Assembly (NCBI RefSeq): GCF_012070395.1
Contig: NZ_JAAFYS010000002.1
Coordinates: 558,001 to 622,000, forward strand
Length of the DNA stretch: 64,000 bases
Direction of reading: 5' to 3'
Origin: Pseudoroseicyclus tamaricis
Lineage (GTDB): Bacteria > Pseudomonadota > Alphaproteobacteria > Rhodobacterales > Rhodobacteraceae
How positions within the stretch are numbered: the first letter of the stretch is position 1; the number at the start of each line of letters is the position of its first letter. The position numbers and the translations under genes were made by a program. The notes beneath the pieces are model-generated. The model did no database searches. It was not told the origin of the DNA and worked only from the letters and a program-made list of their open reading frames with translations. Shown in pieces: positions 37,572-46,120 of the stretch.

Positions 37572-39112
37572 CGCAGCGCAGCCTCCATCTGCCCGTCATC
37601 CATCCGGTCGGCACCCAGCATGTAGGAGCCCAGCGTCTCCGCCGTCAGCGCCTCGGAGTTGCGGAAGGCGGCGACGATGCGCCCGTGGTAGAAGACGACG
37701 AGCCGATCGGAGAGGGCCAGCAGCTCCGACAGGTCTGCCGACGAGAGCAGGACGGCGGCGCCCTTGTCGCGCGCGTCGGTGATGCTCTTCCAGATGAACT
37801 GCGTGGCGCCGAGGTCGACGCCGCGGGTCGGCTGGTTGACGAGCAGCACCACCGGCTGCTCGGAGAGTTCCCGGGCCACGACGACCTTCTGCATGTTGCC
37901 GCCCGAAAGCGTGCCCACCTTGAACTCCGGCCCGCCGACGCGGATGGAGAAGCGGTCGATCAGCGCCGTCGCATGGGCGCGGATGGCGCGCAGGTTGAGG
38001 AGGCCCCGCTTGGCGAACCTCGGATCGTCGAGCCGGGTGGCGACGAGGTTCTCCGCCGTCGTGCTCTCCACCGCCAGCCCCTCGGCGAGGCGATCCTCGG
38101 GGATCGACGAGAGGCCGAGGTGCCGGCGCTCCAGCACCGAGAGGGCGGTGAGCGAGGTGTCCTTCAGGCGGATGTCGCCGGAGCTGACGGCGCGCAGGCC
38201 GGCCACCGCCTCCAGCAGCTCCGCCTGGCCATTGCCCTCGACACCGACGAGGCCGACGATCTCCCCCTCGTGGACGTTGAGCGACAGGTTCTCGGCCAGC
38301 GTCACGCCGGTATCGGCTTTCAGCGTCAGGTTCTCCACCGTCACGGCGCGGGGGCCGTCGTGGGTGGAGCGGTCGACGCGCAGCGCCACCTCGCGGCCGA
38401 CCATCATGGCCGCCAGCTGCGGCTCGCTGGTCTCGGCCGCGACGACCTCGCCGACCGTCTTGCCGGCGCGCATCACGGTGATGCGGTCGGAGATCTCCAG
38501 CACCTCCGGCAGCTTGTGGGCGATGAAGATGACCGTGCGGCCCTCTGCCGTCAGCGTGCGGATTGCGGTGAAGAGCTCGTCCACCTCCTGCGGAGCAAGG
38601 ACGGCGGTGGGCTCGTCGAGGATGAGGATCTTGGCGTCGCGGTAGAGCGCCTTGAGGATCTCCACCCGCTGCTGCTGGCCCACCGGCAGCGTGCGCGTCT
38701 GCGCCTCGGGGTCGACCTTGAGGCGGAACGTCTCGGAGAGGTGGCGCACCCGCTCGATGGCCGCGGCGCGGTCGAACCTCGCGCCTGCCCGCGGCTCGGA
38801 GCCGAGGACGACGTTCTCGTAGACGGTGAAGGAGGGCACGAGCGAGAAATGCTGGAAGACCATGCCGACGCCGCGGTCGATGGCATCACGCGGGCCCTCG
38901 AAGCGGGCCTCGCGCCCGTCGATGAGCAGATCGCCGGCATCGGGCTTCTCGATGCCGAAGAGGATCTTCATCAGCGTCGACTTGCCGGCGCCGTTCTCGC
39001 CGACGACGGCATGAACCTCGCCCGGCCGCACGACCAGCGACACGCCGTCATTGGCGACCGTGCCGCCCGGATAGATGCGGGTAATTCCCCGCGCTTCGAT
39101 GACGCGCTGCAC
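37568..39112 (-). CDS. nucleoside-type ABC transporter ATPase (two ABC domains)
   Basis: 514 residues with two nucleotide-binding domains. The first has Walker A GENGAGKST near residue 37, the variant signature LPVGQQQRVEILKAL and Walker B ILILDEPTAVL. The second has a degenerate P-loop VGVEGNGQAELLE, signature LSGGNMQKVVVAREL and NQPTRGVDLGA. The double-ATPase form with a weak second P-loop is usual for the sugar/nucleoside (RbsA/NupO) class. It follows the binding protein gene by 92 bases and overlaps the first permease. Confidence 0.93.
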   Translation of the reverse strand: MQRVIEARGITRIYPGGTVANDGVSLVVRPGEVHAVVGENGAGKSTLMKILFGIEKPDAGDLLIDGREARFEGPRDAIDRGVGMVFQHFSLVPSFTVYENVVLGSEPRAGARFDRAAAIERVRHLSETFRLKVDPEAQTRTLPVGQQQRVEILKALYRDAKILILDEPTAVLAPQEVDELFTAIRTLTAEGRTVIFIAHKLPEVLEISDRITVMRAGKTVGEVVAAETSEPQLAAMMVGREVALRVDRSTHDGPRAVTVENLTLKADTGVTLAENLSLNVHEGEIVGLVGVEGNGQAELLEAVAGLRAVSSGDIRLKDTSLTALSVLERRHLGLSSIPEDRLAEGLAVESTTAENLVATRLDDPRFAKRGLLNLRAIRAHATALIDRFSIRVGGPEFKVGTLSGGNMQKVVVARELSEQPVVLLVNQPTRGVDLGATQFIWKSITDARDKGAAVLLSSADLSELLALSDRLVVFYHGRIVAAFRNSEALTAETLGSYMLGADRMDDGQMEAALR

Positions 39113-39204
39113 CCTTGCGCTGCCCCCTGCCCGTTCTTCGCCCTGATGCGCCGCCCCGCCTGCTCAGGCGGGGCGGCGCGCGACCGGTCATGCGACCTGG
39201 GAGA

Positions 39205-40236
39205 TTACATGACCGTGTCGACCTCGATCTCGCCATCGACGATCTGCTGCTCGATGGCGTCCAGCTCCGTGCGCACGTCCTCCGGCACCGTCTCCATGAA
39301 CTGCTCGTTCTTGGAGATGCCGACGGCGCCGTCCGTGAGGCCGAGGAGCGTGGCGGAGCCGTAGGGGGCGGTGCCGTCCAGCGTGGCCTCGATCATGGTG
39401 TAGAGGCTGTCGCCCACCTTCTTCTCGACGGAGGTGAAGATCACGTCTGCCTGCGCCTGGTCGGTCGGGGCGAAGATGGCGGCCTGGTCGCTGTCGACGC
39501 CCACGGCATAGACGCCCTCGTCCCGCGCCGCCTGCAGCGCGCCGATGCCGGTGCCGCCGGCGATCGGGAAGATCACGTCGACGCCCTGCGCGATCTGCGC
39601 CAGCGCCAGCTCCTTGCCCTTGGCCGGGTCGGTGAAGGTGCCGGCGACGGCGCGGGTGATCTCGATATCCGGGTTCGCGGCCCGAGCGCCCTGCTCGAAG
39701 CCGACAGCGAACTCGACGACCGTGGCGCCTTCGACGCCGAGGATCTCCCCGAGCTTGCCGGTCTCGGAGATCATCGCGGCGGCATAGCCGGCGAGGTAGG
39801 CGGCCGTGGAGGTGCGGTACTGGATGGCGAGGATGTTCTCGTAATCGCCGGCCGTGAAATCGGGCGTGTCATCGAAGAGAATGAACTTCTGGTCCGGGTA
39901 GTCGGGGGCGAGATCGGTCATGTAACCGTTCATCTCCCACGTGCCGGCGACGATGATGTCGAAGCCCTGATCGGCGGCGTCGGCGAGCGCCGGCTCCCAG
40001 CGGCCGCGGTCGTTGCCGGCCTCGATGATCGTCACCTCGATGGGCAGGTCCTCTTCCGCCCGGGCGAGGCCGGCGGCGGCGCTGTCGAGGAAGCTGCGGT
40101 CGCCGAGCGTGCCGTGCACGACGAAGGCGACGCTGGTCATGTCGTCCTGCGCCGCGGCGGCGAGCGGCAGGCCGGCAGCGAAGGTGGCGCCGAGCATGAG
40201 CTGCGTGGCGGCGCGGCGGGTCAGTCTGATGGTCAT
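39205..40236 (-). CDS. BMP family ABC transporter substrate-binding protein
   Basis: 343 residues from the ATG at 40236, after AGGAGAGAC. A Tat-like signal RLTRRAATQLMLGATFAAG precedes the mature chain. VAFVVHGTLGDRSFLDSAAA, LFDDTPDF, IFPIAGGTGIGALQA and YAVGVDSDQAAI are the BMP/PnrA motifs; BMP proteins bind purine nucleosides in the periplasm. The following ATPase and permeases complete an importer, and the upstream nucleoside hydrolase supports nucleosides as substrate. Confidence 0.93.
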   Translation of the reverse strand: MTIRLTRRAATQLMLGATFAAGLPLAAAAQDDMTSVAFVVHGTLGDRSFLDSAAAGLARAEEDLPIEVTIIEAGNDRGRWEPALADAADQGFDIIVAGTWEMNGYMTDLAPDYPDQKFILFDDTPDFTAGDYENILAIQYRTSTAAYLAGYAAAMISETGKLGEILGVEGATVVEFAVGFEQGARAANPDIEITRAVAGTFTDPAKGKELALAQIAQGVDVIFPIAGGTGIGALQAARDEGVYAVGVDSDQAAIFAPTDQAQADVIFTSVEKKVGDSLYTMIEATLDGTAPYGSATLLGLTDGAVGISKNEQFMETVPEDVRTELDAIEQQIVDGEIEVDTVM

Positions 40237-40252
40237 GTCTCTCTCCTGAAGG

Positions 40253-41221
40253 TCATGTGGTTTCGGTGTGAGGGTCGCGGGGCCGCCAGCGGATGGAGGC
40301 GGCGTAGAGATCGCGGAGGCGGGCAAGGTCGCCCGTCTCGATCAGCGTCACCGGCGGCGTGCCGAGACGGCGGGAAGGGTCGACAAGCGTCATGCCCCGG
40401 GTCAGCCCCGGCGCCAGTGCCACGGCGACGCTCGCCTCGATCGCGCCGGTGACGAGGCCCGGCTCGATGACGACGGCGGCGGCGAAGGGATCGACGAAGC
40501 GGAAGACGTCGCCCGCGCCGAAGCCCTCGTTCACCTTGCGGCTATGCTCGGCGATGGCCTTGTTGAAGGCGCCGAGGGGGTCCTCCCCCTGCCCTGCGAA
40601 GAGCGCGTCCATCTCGGCTGCGTCCATCGCGTGGGTGGTGCAGGGCTCCCACGGGACGACACGGGTGGGGATGTCGGCGCGGAAGACGATATCCGCCGCC
40701 TCAGGATCGGCGAAGATGTTGAACTCGGCGGCCGGCGTGGTGTTGCCCCGGCCATGGATCGTGCCGCCCATGATGGTCAGCTGCCCGATGCCGCCGGCAA
40801 TCGAGGGCTCCAGCGTCAGCGCCAGCGCGAGGTTGGTGAGCGGGCCGATCATCAGCAGATCGGTCTTGCCGCCTGCCGCGGCGTTGGCGCGGATGGTCTC
40901 GCGCAGGTAGGTGACGGCATCGTCGCCAGCCGGCGCCGGGCGATCCTCTGGGATGGGGGCGCCGCCGATACCGTCCTCGCCATGGACATGCGTGGCGTGG
41001 ATGGCCGGCTGGCTCATCGGCGCCGCCTGGCCCGAGATCACCGGGATGTCGCCCGCCTCGCAGAGGGGGAGGATGCCGAGGATGTTCCGGGTCGCCAGCT
41101 CCAGCGTCACGTTGCCGAAGACGGTGGTGACGGCCGCGGGCCGCACCCCGTGCGCCAGAAGCATGACCAGCGCCTGCGCATCGTCGATGCCGCCGTCGGT
41201 ATCTAGGATCAGGGGAGTCAT
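40253..41221 (-). CDS. nucleoside hydrolase
   Basis: 322 residues from the ATG at 41221, overlapping the stop of the amidohydrolase gene. The calcium-binding motif DTDGGIDDA is at the N-terminus (LILDTDGGIDDAQAL), and IMGGTIHGRGNTTPAAEFNI carries the ribose-contacting Asn and Glu, with DPEAADIVF after it. The enzyme cleaves the N-glycosidic bond of nucleosides to base and ribose. Base preference is not predictable. It feeds the deaminases encoded on both sides. Confidence 0.93.
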   Translation of the reverse strand: MTPLILDTDGGIDDAQALVMLLAHGVRPAAVTTVFGNVTLELATRNILGILPLCEAGDIPVISGQAAPMSQPAIHATHVHGEDGIGGAPIPEDRPAPAGDDAVTYLRETIRANAAAGGKTDLLMIGPLTNLALALTLEPSIAGGIGQLTIMGGTIHGRGNTTPAAEFNIFADPEAADIVFRADIPTRVVPWEPCTTHAMDAAEMDALFAGQGEDPLGAFNKAIAEHSRKVNEGFGAGDVFRFVDPFAAAVVIEPGLVTGAIEASVAVALAPGLTRGMTLVDPSRRLGTPPVTLIETGDLARLRDLYAASIRWRPRDPHTETT

Positions 41222-42558
41222 GCCACGTCTGCCTTCGCGTCTGCGCGGGCCCAGAAATCGGCGTAGGCGGCGGAGTACACCGCGCGCACCTCCGCGAAGG
41301 GCCGCCGCGTCAGCTCCCCGTCGCGCACGATCTGCTCGCCGGCGATAAAGGAGTGGCGGAGATCCCGCCCCGAGCCGGAATAGACAAGCGCTGCCTCCAC
41401 CTCGGGCGTCTCGCTCCAGCCCGGGCCCATGCGGAAGACGGCGATGTCGGCGGCCTTGCCCGGCTCCAGCGAGCCGGTCTCGTGATCGAGGCCGAGTGCG
41501 CGGGCGCCCTCGAGGGTCGCCATGCGCACCAGCTCCCGGGAGGAGATCGGCTGCGCCCGCCCCTCCTTGTGCGAGGCGACATGGCCGGCGATGCGCATCT
41601 CGACCACCATGTCGTAGCTGTTGTTGGCGGCGACGTTGTCCGTCCCCAGCGCCACGGTCACGCCCGCCTCGCGCAGCGCCACCGACGGGCAGATCCCGGC
41701 GCGGCCGGAGCGGAGCCCGGCCGAGGCGCATTGCACGACGGAGGCCGCCGGCGCGCGGGCGAAGACGGCGATATCCTCCTCCGAGAGGTCGAGGCAGTGC
41801 GCGGCATGCACGCGGCCGCGGAAGAAGCCGGCCTGCTCCAGCGCCTGCGTGGCGGTTTGGCCATAGCGCGCCTGCGTCTCCTCGTTGTCCTCCGGCCCGG
41901 CGGCCATGTGCAGGTGCAGGCCGCAGCCCAGCTCCTCCGCCAAGGCCACCTCGGCCTTCAGCAGGCTCTCGGAATTGTCGACGTAGGGGGCATGGGGGCC
42001 GAACCACGGCACCACCCGCCCCTCGCCCCGGCGCTGCGCCTTGACGAAGGCGGCAGCCTTCTCCAGCTCCGCCATTCCGCGCTCCGTCTCGCCCAGTTCG
42101 ACGATGCCATAGGCGATTACGGCGCGCAGGCCGGCGGCGGCGACGGCATCGGCGATCTCTTCCGCGAAGAAGTACTGGTCGCAGAAGGTCGTCGTGCCGG
42201 AGAGCGCCATCTCTGCACAGGAGAGGGCGACGGCGGGGCCGACATCGCGCCCCTCCATCGCCAGCTCGGGCACGCGGATCGTGTTGTACCAGCCCTCCAT
42301 CGTCAGAAGCGAATGCCCCTCCGACCGGCCGCGGAAGAGGACCATGGCGGAATGGGTGTGCGCGTTGACGAGGCCGGGCATGACGAGATGGCCCGGCAGG
42401 TCCAGCACCTCGTCGAAGCCACCCGGCTCGGGGCAGGAGGACATGGGGCCGACGCCGGTGATGCGGCCCTCGGCAAAGCTGAGCCAGCCGGGCGCATAGC
42501 CCGAATCTTGGGCATCGACGGTGATGATGACGGCGTCGCGGATCAGCACAGAGAACAT
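41218..42558 (-). CDS. amidohydrolase, TRZ/ATZ-type nucleobase or adenosine-like deaminase
   Basis: 446 residues. MPGLVNAHTHSAMVLFRGRS gives the first HxH metal pair. HLHMAAGPEDNEETQ, RVHAAHCLDLSE and VALGTDNVAANNSYDMV supply the other metal and catalytic residues. This is the family of guanine deaminase, MTA/SAH deaminase and chlorohydrolases. The genetic context favours deamination of a purine or its derivative. First gene of the minus-strand operon; the LacI operator and its promoter lie just upstream. Confidence 0.88.
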   Translation of the reverse strand: MFSVLIRDAVIITVDAQDSGYAPGWLSFAEGRITGVGPMSSCPEPGGFDEVLDLPGHLVMPGLVNAHTHSAMVLFRGRSEGHSLLTMEGWYNTIRVPELAMEGRDVGPAVALSCAEMALSGTTTFCDQYFFAEEIADAVAAAGLRAVIAYGIVELGETERGMAELEKAAAFVKAQRRGEGRVVPWFGPHAPYVDNSESLLKAEVALAEELGCGLHLHMAAGPEDNEETQARYGQTATQALEQAGFFRGRVHAAHCLDLSEEDIAVFARAPAASVVQCASAGLRSGRAGICPSVALREAGVTVALGTDNVAANNSYDMVVEMRIAGHVASHKEGRAQPISSRELVRMATLEGARALGLDHETGSLEPGKAADIAVFRMGPGWSETPEVEAALVYSGSGRDLRHSFIAGEQIVRDGELTRRPFAEVRAVYSAAYADFWARADAKADVA

Positions 42559-42620
42559 TTGACCAGATTTGGTAAAGCGGTTTACTAGGAGATTAGTGGC
42601 CTAATCCGGGGGTGTGTCAA
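42559..42620. promoter_or_regulatory. divergent promoters sharing one LacI-type operator
   Basis: The palindrome GTAAAGCGGTTTAC (42572-42585, central CG, arms GTAAA/TTTAC) is a LacI-family operator. On the plus strand TTGACC (42559-42564), 17 bases and TTACTA (42582-42587) form a promoter with the operator in spacer and -10. On the minus strand TTGACA (42620-42615) with TAATCT or ACTAAT about 17-19 bases later places the operator just after the -10. Both operons would be repressed together. A LacI regulator is encoded at 44370. Confidence 0.75.
42592..42605. repeat. short inverted repeat
   Basis: ATTAG-TGGC-CTAAT, a 5-bp perfect inverted repeat next to the LacI operator. It may be a second regulator site or simply overlap the minus-strand -10 region. 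Confidence 0.4.
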
Positions 42621-42718
42621 ATGCCTTTTTATCGCACCAAGAGAACGTCGCGCCATCTCGGCGGGATGCCCATAAATATGGCAGATTGCCCAGCCCCGCA
42701 CCAGTGGCGACTCCGCTG

Positions 42719-43636
42719 ATGGCGCTGGCGGACTCCCCCTTCCCCCGCGATACCGCCCGGGCGGAGGCCCTTGCCGCGCGCGACGGCGAGGCCATCCGCG
42801 CTGCCGCCGAGGCCGCGCTCTCCCCCGGCGCCCTTCTGGGCGCGGAGGCGGTGGAGCGGCTGGTGGCAAGGTTCGATCTGGCCGATGCCGAGGAGCTGAT
42901 CCTCCACCTTCTCCCCCTCGCCGAGAAACTGGCCGATCCGCCGATCTCCGGCTTCTTCGTTGGCGCGGCGGGGCTGGCGACGACCGGCGAGGTGATCCTC
43001 GGCGGCAACCTCGAATGGCCCGGCGCGCATCTGGGGATGACGCTGCACGGCGAGGGATTCGTCGCCATCCGCGCCTTCCATCTCGGCCTGTCGCTCAAGG
43101 CGCTGGCAATTTCCGAGGCGCATCCCTGCGCCCATTGCCGCCAGTGCCTCGCCGAATATGCGGCGGCCGACGACATGGTCCTAGTCGATCCGCACGGCCA
43201 CCGGCTGACGCTGGCGGAGCTCTACCCCTGGCCCTTCTCCCCCGCCGCCCTCGGCGCGCCCGGCGCGTCGCCGGACGCCCCGCCGCTCTCCATCACCATC
43301 GCCGGCAGCGCACCGCCGCAGGTGGAGGCGCTGCTGCGCTCCGACGCGGGCCGGGCCCACGCCCCCTACTCCGGCTGCCCCGCCGCGCTGGTGCTGGAGA
43401 CGGCGGGCGAGCCGGTCCTCGGCCTCGCCATCGAGAGCGTCGCCTTCAACCCCACCATCCAGCCCGTCATGTCGGCGCTGGTGAACCTCCACGCCGCCGG
43501 CATCGCCCCGTCGGAGATCCGCGCCGCATGGCTCCTCCAGCGCGGCGGCGCGGTGGACTATGCCGCGCCCACCCGCGCCCTCCTGAAGACGCTGGCGCCG
43601 GAGGCCCCGCTGACGCTGCTGGGGTGGCCGGCATGA
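42719..43636 (+). CDS. cdd: cytidine deaminase, two-domain type
   Basis: 305 residues from the ATG at 42719; no strong ribosome binding site, and a GTG at 42704 is an alternative. The zinc site is His 110, Glu 112 (HGEGFVAIRAF) and Cys 137, Cys 140 in AHPCAHCRQC, the HAE/PCxxC pattern with Gly for Ala. The C-terminal half is the second, zinc-free domain of the E. coli-type dimeric enzyme (HAPYSGCPAALVLET). It deaminates cytidine or deoxycytidine to uridine. First gene of the plus-strand nucleoside operon. Confidence 0.9.
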   Translation: MALADSPFPRDTARAEALAARDGEAIRAAAEAALSPGALLGAEAVERLVARFDLADAEELILHLLPLAEKLADPPISGFFVGAAGLATTGEVILGGNLEWPGAHLGMTLHGEGFVAIRAFHLGLSLKALAISEAHPCAHCRQCLAEYAAADDMVLVDPHGHRLTLAELYPWPFSPAALGAPGASPDAPPLSITIAGSAPPQVEALLRSDAGRAHAPYSGCPAALVLETAGEPVLGLAIESVAFNPTIQPVMSALVNLHAAGIAPSEIRAAWLLQRGGAVDYAAPTRALLKTLAPEAPLTLLGWPA

Positions 43637-44382
43637 GGCTGAGCTACGAGCGCATGACCTGGCAGGAGGCCGGCGAGGCCTCCGGCCGGCTCGCCATCCT
43701 GCCCCTCGGCGCGACGGAGCAGCACGGGCCGCACCTGCCGCTCTCCGTCGACACGGTGCTGGCCGGCGGCGTCGCCGGGGCGCTGGCGGAGGCACTGGGC
43801 GCCGTCCTCCTCCCCGCCCTGCCCTATGGCGAGGCGGCGACGAGCGAGGGGCACCCGGGCACTCTCTCCCTCACCGCTGACACGATGGCGCGGGTGATCG
43901 CCGACATCGGCCGCGGCGTGCACCGCATCGGCCACCCGGCGCTGATCCTGCTGAACGGCCATTTCGGCAACCGCGCCCCTGCCGCGCAGGCCGCCGAGAT
44001 GCTGGCGGCCGAGGGTATCGCCGTCCTCTGCCTCGACTACCCGGGGCTGGAGGATCTGGCCGGCGCGATCTGCGAGAGCGAGGCGGCAGGCAACCACTTC
44101 TACCATGCCGACGAGGTGGAAACCTCGATGATGCTGGCGCTCGCGCCCGAGGTGGTGCGGATGGAGCGGGCGGTGGCGGAGTACCCCGACTTCCCCGCCG
44201 ATTTCGGCAGCCGCCCCATGCTCCTGCGCGAGCTCAGCGAGAGTGGCACCTTCGGGGACCCGCGCCCGTCGACGGCCGAGAAGGGCCGCGCCCTGATCGA
44301 CGGCATCGTGGCGGCCGCCCTGCTCGAGGTCGCCGCCTTCTGCGAGGCGCACGGGATCGAGGCGGGCGCATGGCAACGCTGA
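43633..44382 (+). CDS. creatininase family amidohydrolase
   Basis: 249 residues, overlapping cdd by 4 bases. The metal-binding motif LPLGATEQHGPHLPLSVDT is at the N-terminus, LNGHFGNRAP carries a conserved metal-site His and Asn, and HADEVETSMMLAL gives the last Glu/His. This family includes creatininase and the FAPy deformylase ArfB, binuclear metal hydrolases of cyclic or formyl amides. In this cluster a role in opening a pyrimidine or purine breakdown product is plausible but unproven. Confidence 0.88.
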   Translation: MRLSYERMTWQEAGEASGRLAILPLGATEQHGPHLPLSVDTVLAGGVAGALAEALGAVLLPALPYGEAATSEGHPGTLSLTADTMARVIADIGRGVHRIGHPALILLNGHFGNRAPAAQAAEMLAAEGIAVLCLDYPGLEDLAGAICESEAAGNHFYHADEVETSMMLALAPEVVRMERAVAEYPDFPADFGSRPMLLRELSESGTFGDPRPSTAEKGRALIDGIVAAALLEVAAFCEAHGIEAGAWQR

Positions 44383-45371
44383 CGGACGTTGCCCGCCGCG
44401 CCGGTGTCTCCCCCGCCGCCGTCTCGCGGCACCTCAACGGGCGCATCACGCTGCCGCCGCAGACGCGCGCCCGCATCGATGCCGCGGTGGCGGAGCTGAA
44501 CTACAAGCCGAACCTTCTGGCCAAGCGCCTCTCCACCGGACGGACGGAGGCGATCGGCCTCGTGACGCCCGAGATCGACAACCCCTTCTTCGGCGAGCTG
44601 GCGGCGATCATCGAGGAGGCGGCGGCCGATGCCGGCTATGCCGTCTACATCACTTCCACCCGCGGCGACCTCTCCCGCGAGATCACGGCGCTCGGCCGGC
44701 TGCGGGAGCGGCATGTCGACGGGCTGATCCTGATGACCAACCGCCCCGATGACGGCGCGCTGGCAAAGGCGCTGAGCGGGCTCTCCAACGTGGTGATCGT
44801 CGACGAGGACGTCCCCGGCGCCGCCCAGCCCCGCATCTTCGTCGAGAACAGCGCGGGCACGCGCCTCGCGACGGAGCACCTGATTTCCCTCGGCCATCGG
44901 CGCATCGCCATGGTCGGCGGCCCGCCGGGGCTGATGAGCGTCACCGAACGGCAGGCGGGCTGGGAGGCGGCTCTGGCGGCGGCCGGCCTCCCCCCCGGCC
45001 CGCGCCTCCTCGGCACCTACACGCGCGCCCATGGGCGCGCGGCGGCGGAGCAGCTGCTGGCCGAAGGGCTGCCGGATGCCATCGTCGCCTGCGCCGACGA
45101 CATCGCGCTCGGCCTCCTCGAGGCGCTCCGCGAGGCCGGCGTCTCCGTCCCCGGGGACATCGCCCTCACCGGCTTCGACGACATGCGCTACGCCGCGCTG
45201 ATCGACCCGCCCCTCACGACCGTCCGCCAGCCGGCGGCGCAGATGGGGCGGCTGGCGCTGGCCCATCTGCTGACGCTCCTCTCCGGCGGCGAGGTGGCAC
45301 CCGTCACCCGCCTGCCGGTCACGCTCATCCCCCGATCCTCCACAGCCCCCTCGAAGGTGCCGACACCATGA
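44370..45371 (+). CDS. LacI family transcriptional regulator
   Basis: 333 residues. The HTH is TLTDVARRAGVSPAAVSRHL with hinge LSTGRTEAIGLV, followed by a periplasmic-binding-like effector domain (DNPFFGELAAIIEEAA, GHRRIAMVGGPPG, GFDDMRYAALIDPPLTTVRQ). It overlaps the creatininase gene by 13 bases and the next gene by 4, so it lies within the operon it probably represses. The operator at 42572-42585 is a good candidate target. Effector is likely a nucleoside or base. Confidence 0.93.
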   Translation: MATLTDVARRAGVSPAAVSRHLNGRITLPPQTRARIDAAVAELNYKPNLLAKRLSTGRTEAIGLVTPEIDNPFFGELAAIIEEAAADAGYAVYITSTRGDLSREITALGRLRERHVDGLILMTNRPDDGALAKALSGLSNVVIVDEDVPGAAQPRIFVENSAGTRLATEHLISLGHRRIAMVGGPPGLMSVTERQAGWEAALAAAGLPPGPRLLGTYTRAHGRAAAEQLLAEGLPDAIVACADDIALGLLEALREAGVSVPGDIALTGFDDMRYAALIDPPLTTVRQPAAQMGRLALAHLLTLLSGGEVAPVTRLPVTLIPRSSTAPSKVPTP

Positions 45372-46120
45372 CCTCCCCCCGCGTCCTCCTCGCCGGCGAA
45401 AGCTGGACGACCCATTCGATCCACCAGAAGGGCTACGACAGCTTCACCTCCACCGAGTACCGCGAGGGCGGCGGCTGGCTGATCGCGGCGCTGGAAGAGG
45501 CCGGCTGGGAGGTGACCTACCAGCCCTGCCACGTCGCGGCCCGCGACTTTCCCGCGACGGCGGAGGCGCTTTCGGCCTTCGACCTCGTCATCCTCTCCGA
45601 CATCGGCGCCAACACGCTGCTGCTCCATCCCGACACGGTCGCGGGCCGGCCGACGCCCGACCGGCTGCTGGCCCTGCGCGACTACGTCGCCGGCGGCGGC
45701 GGGCTGGTGATGGTGGGCGGCTACCTCACCTTCCAGGGCATCGACGCCAAGGGGCAATATGCCGGCTCCGCCGTCGAGGAGGCACTGCCCGTCACGCTCT
45801 TCCGCCATGACGACCGGGCCGAGCGCCCGGCGGGCGTGGTTCCCGTGGCGGAGGCCCATGCGATCACCGAGGGGCTGGGCGACTGGCCCGCCCTCCTCGG
45901 CTACAACAGGCTGACGGCGAAGCCGGGGGCGGAGGTGCTGGCGCGGGTCGACGGCGACCCGCTGCTGGTCGTCGGCGGCTTTGGCGAGGGCCGCTCCATC
46001 GCCTTCGCCTCCGATTGCGGGCCGCACTGGGCGCCGGAACCCTTCGTGGAGTGGGCCGGCTACAAGCGGCTCTGGGCGCGGATCGCCGACTGGGCGGCGG
46101 GCCGGGAGACGGCGCAATGA
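45368..46120 (+). CDS. glutamine amidotransferase-like protein (DUF1355)
   Basis: 250 residues. RVLLAGESWTTHSIHQKGYD at the start, VILSDIGANTLLLHPDT, YVAGGGGLVMVGGYLTFQG and IAFASDCGPHWAPEPFVEW fit the DUF1355 group of the class I amidotransferase-like fold. A nucleophile Cys elbow is not evident at the usual glycine-rich turn (MVGGYLTF), so it may lack glutaminase activity. It is coupled by 4-bp overlaps to the LacI and adenine deaminase genes. Role in nucleobase use is unknown. Confidence 0.78.
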   Translation: MTSPRVLLAGESWTTHSIHQKGYDSFTSTEYREGGGWLIAALEEAGWEVTYQPCHVAARDFPATAEALSAFDLVILSDIGANTLLLHPDTVAGRPTPDRLLALRDYVAGGGGLVMVGGYLTFQGIDAKGQYAGSAVEEALPVTLFRHDDRAERPAGVVPVAEAHAITEGLGDWPALLGYNRLTAKPGAEVLARVDGDPLLVVGGFGEGRSIAFASDCGPHWAPEPFVEWAGYKRLWARIADWAAGRETAQ

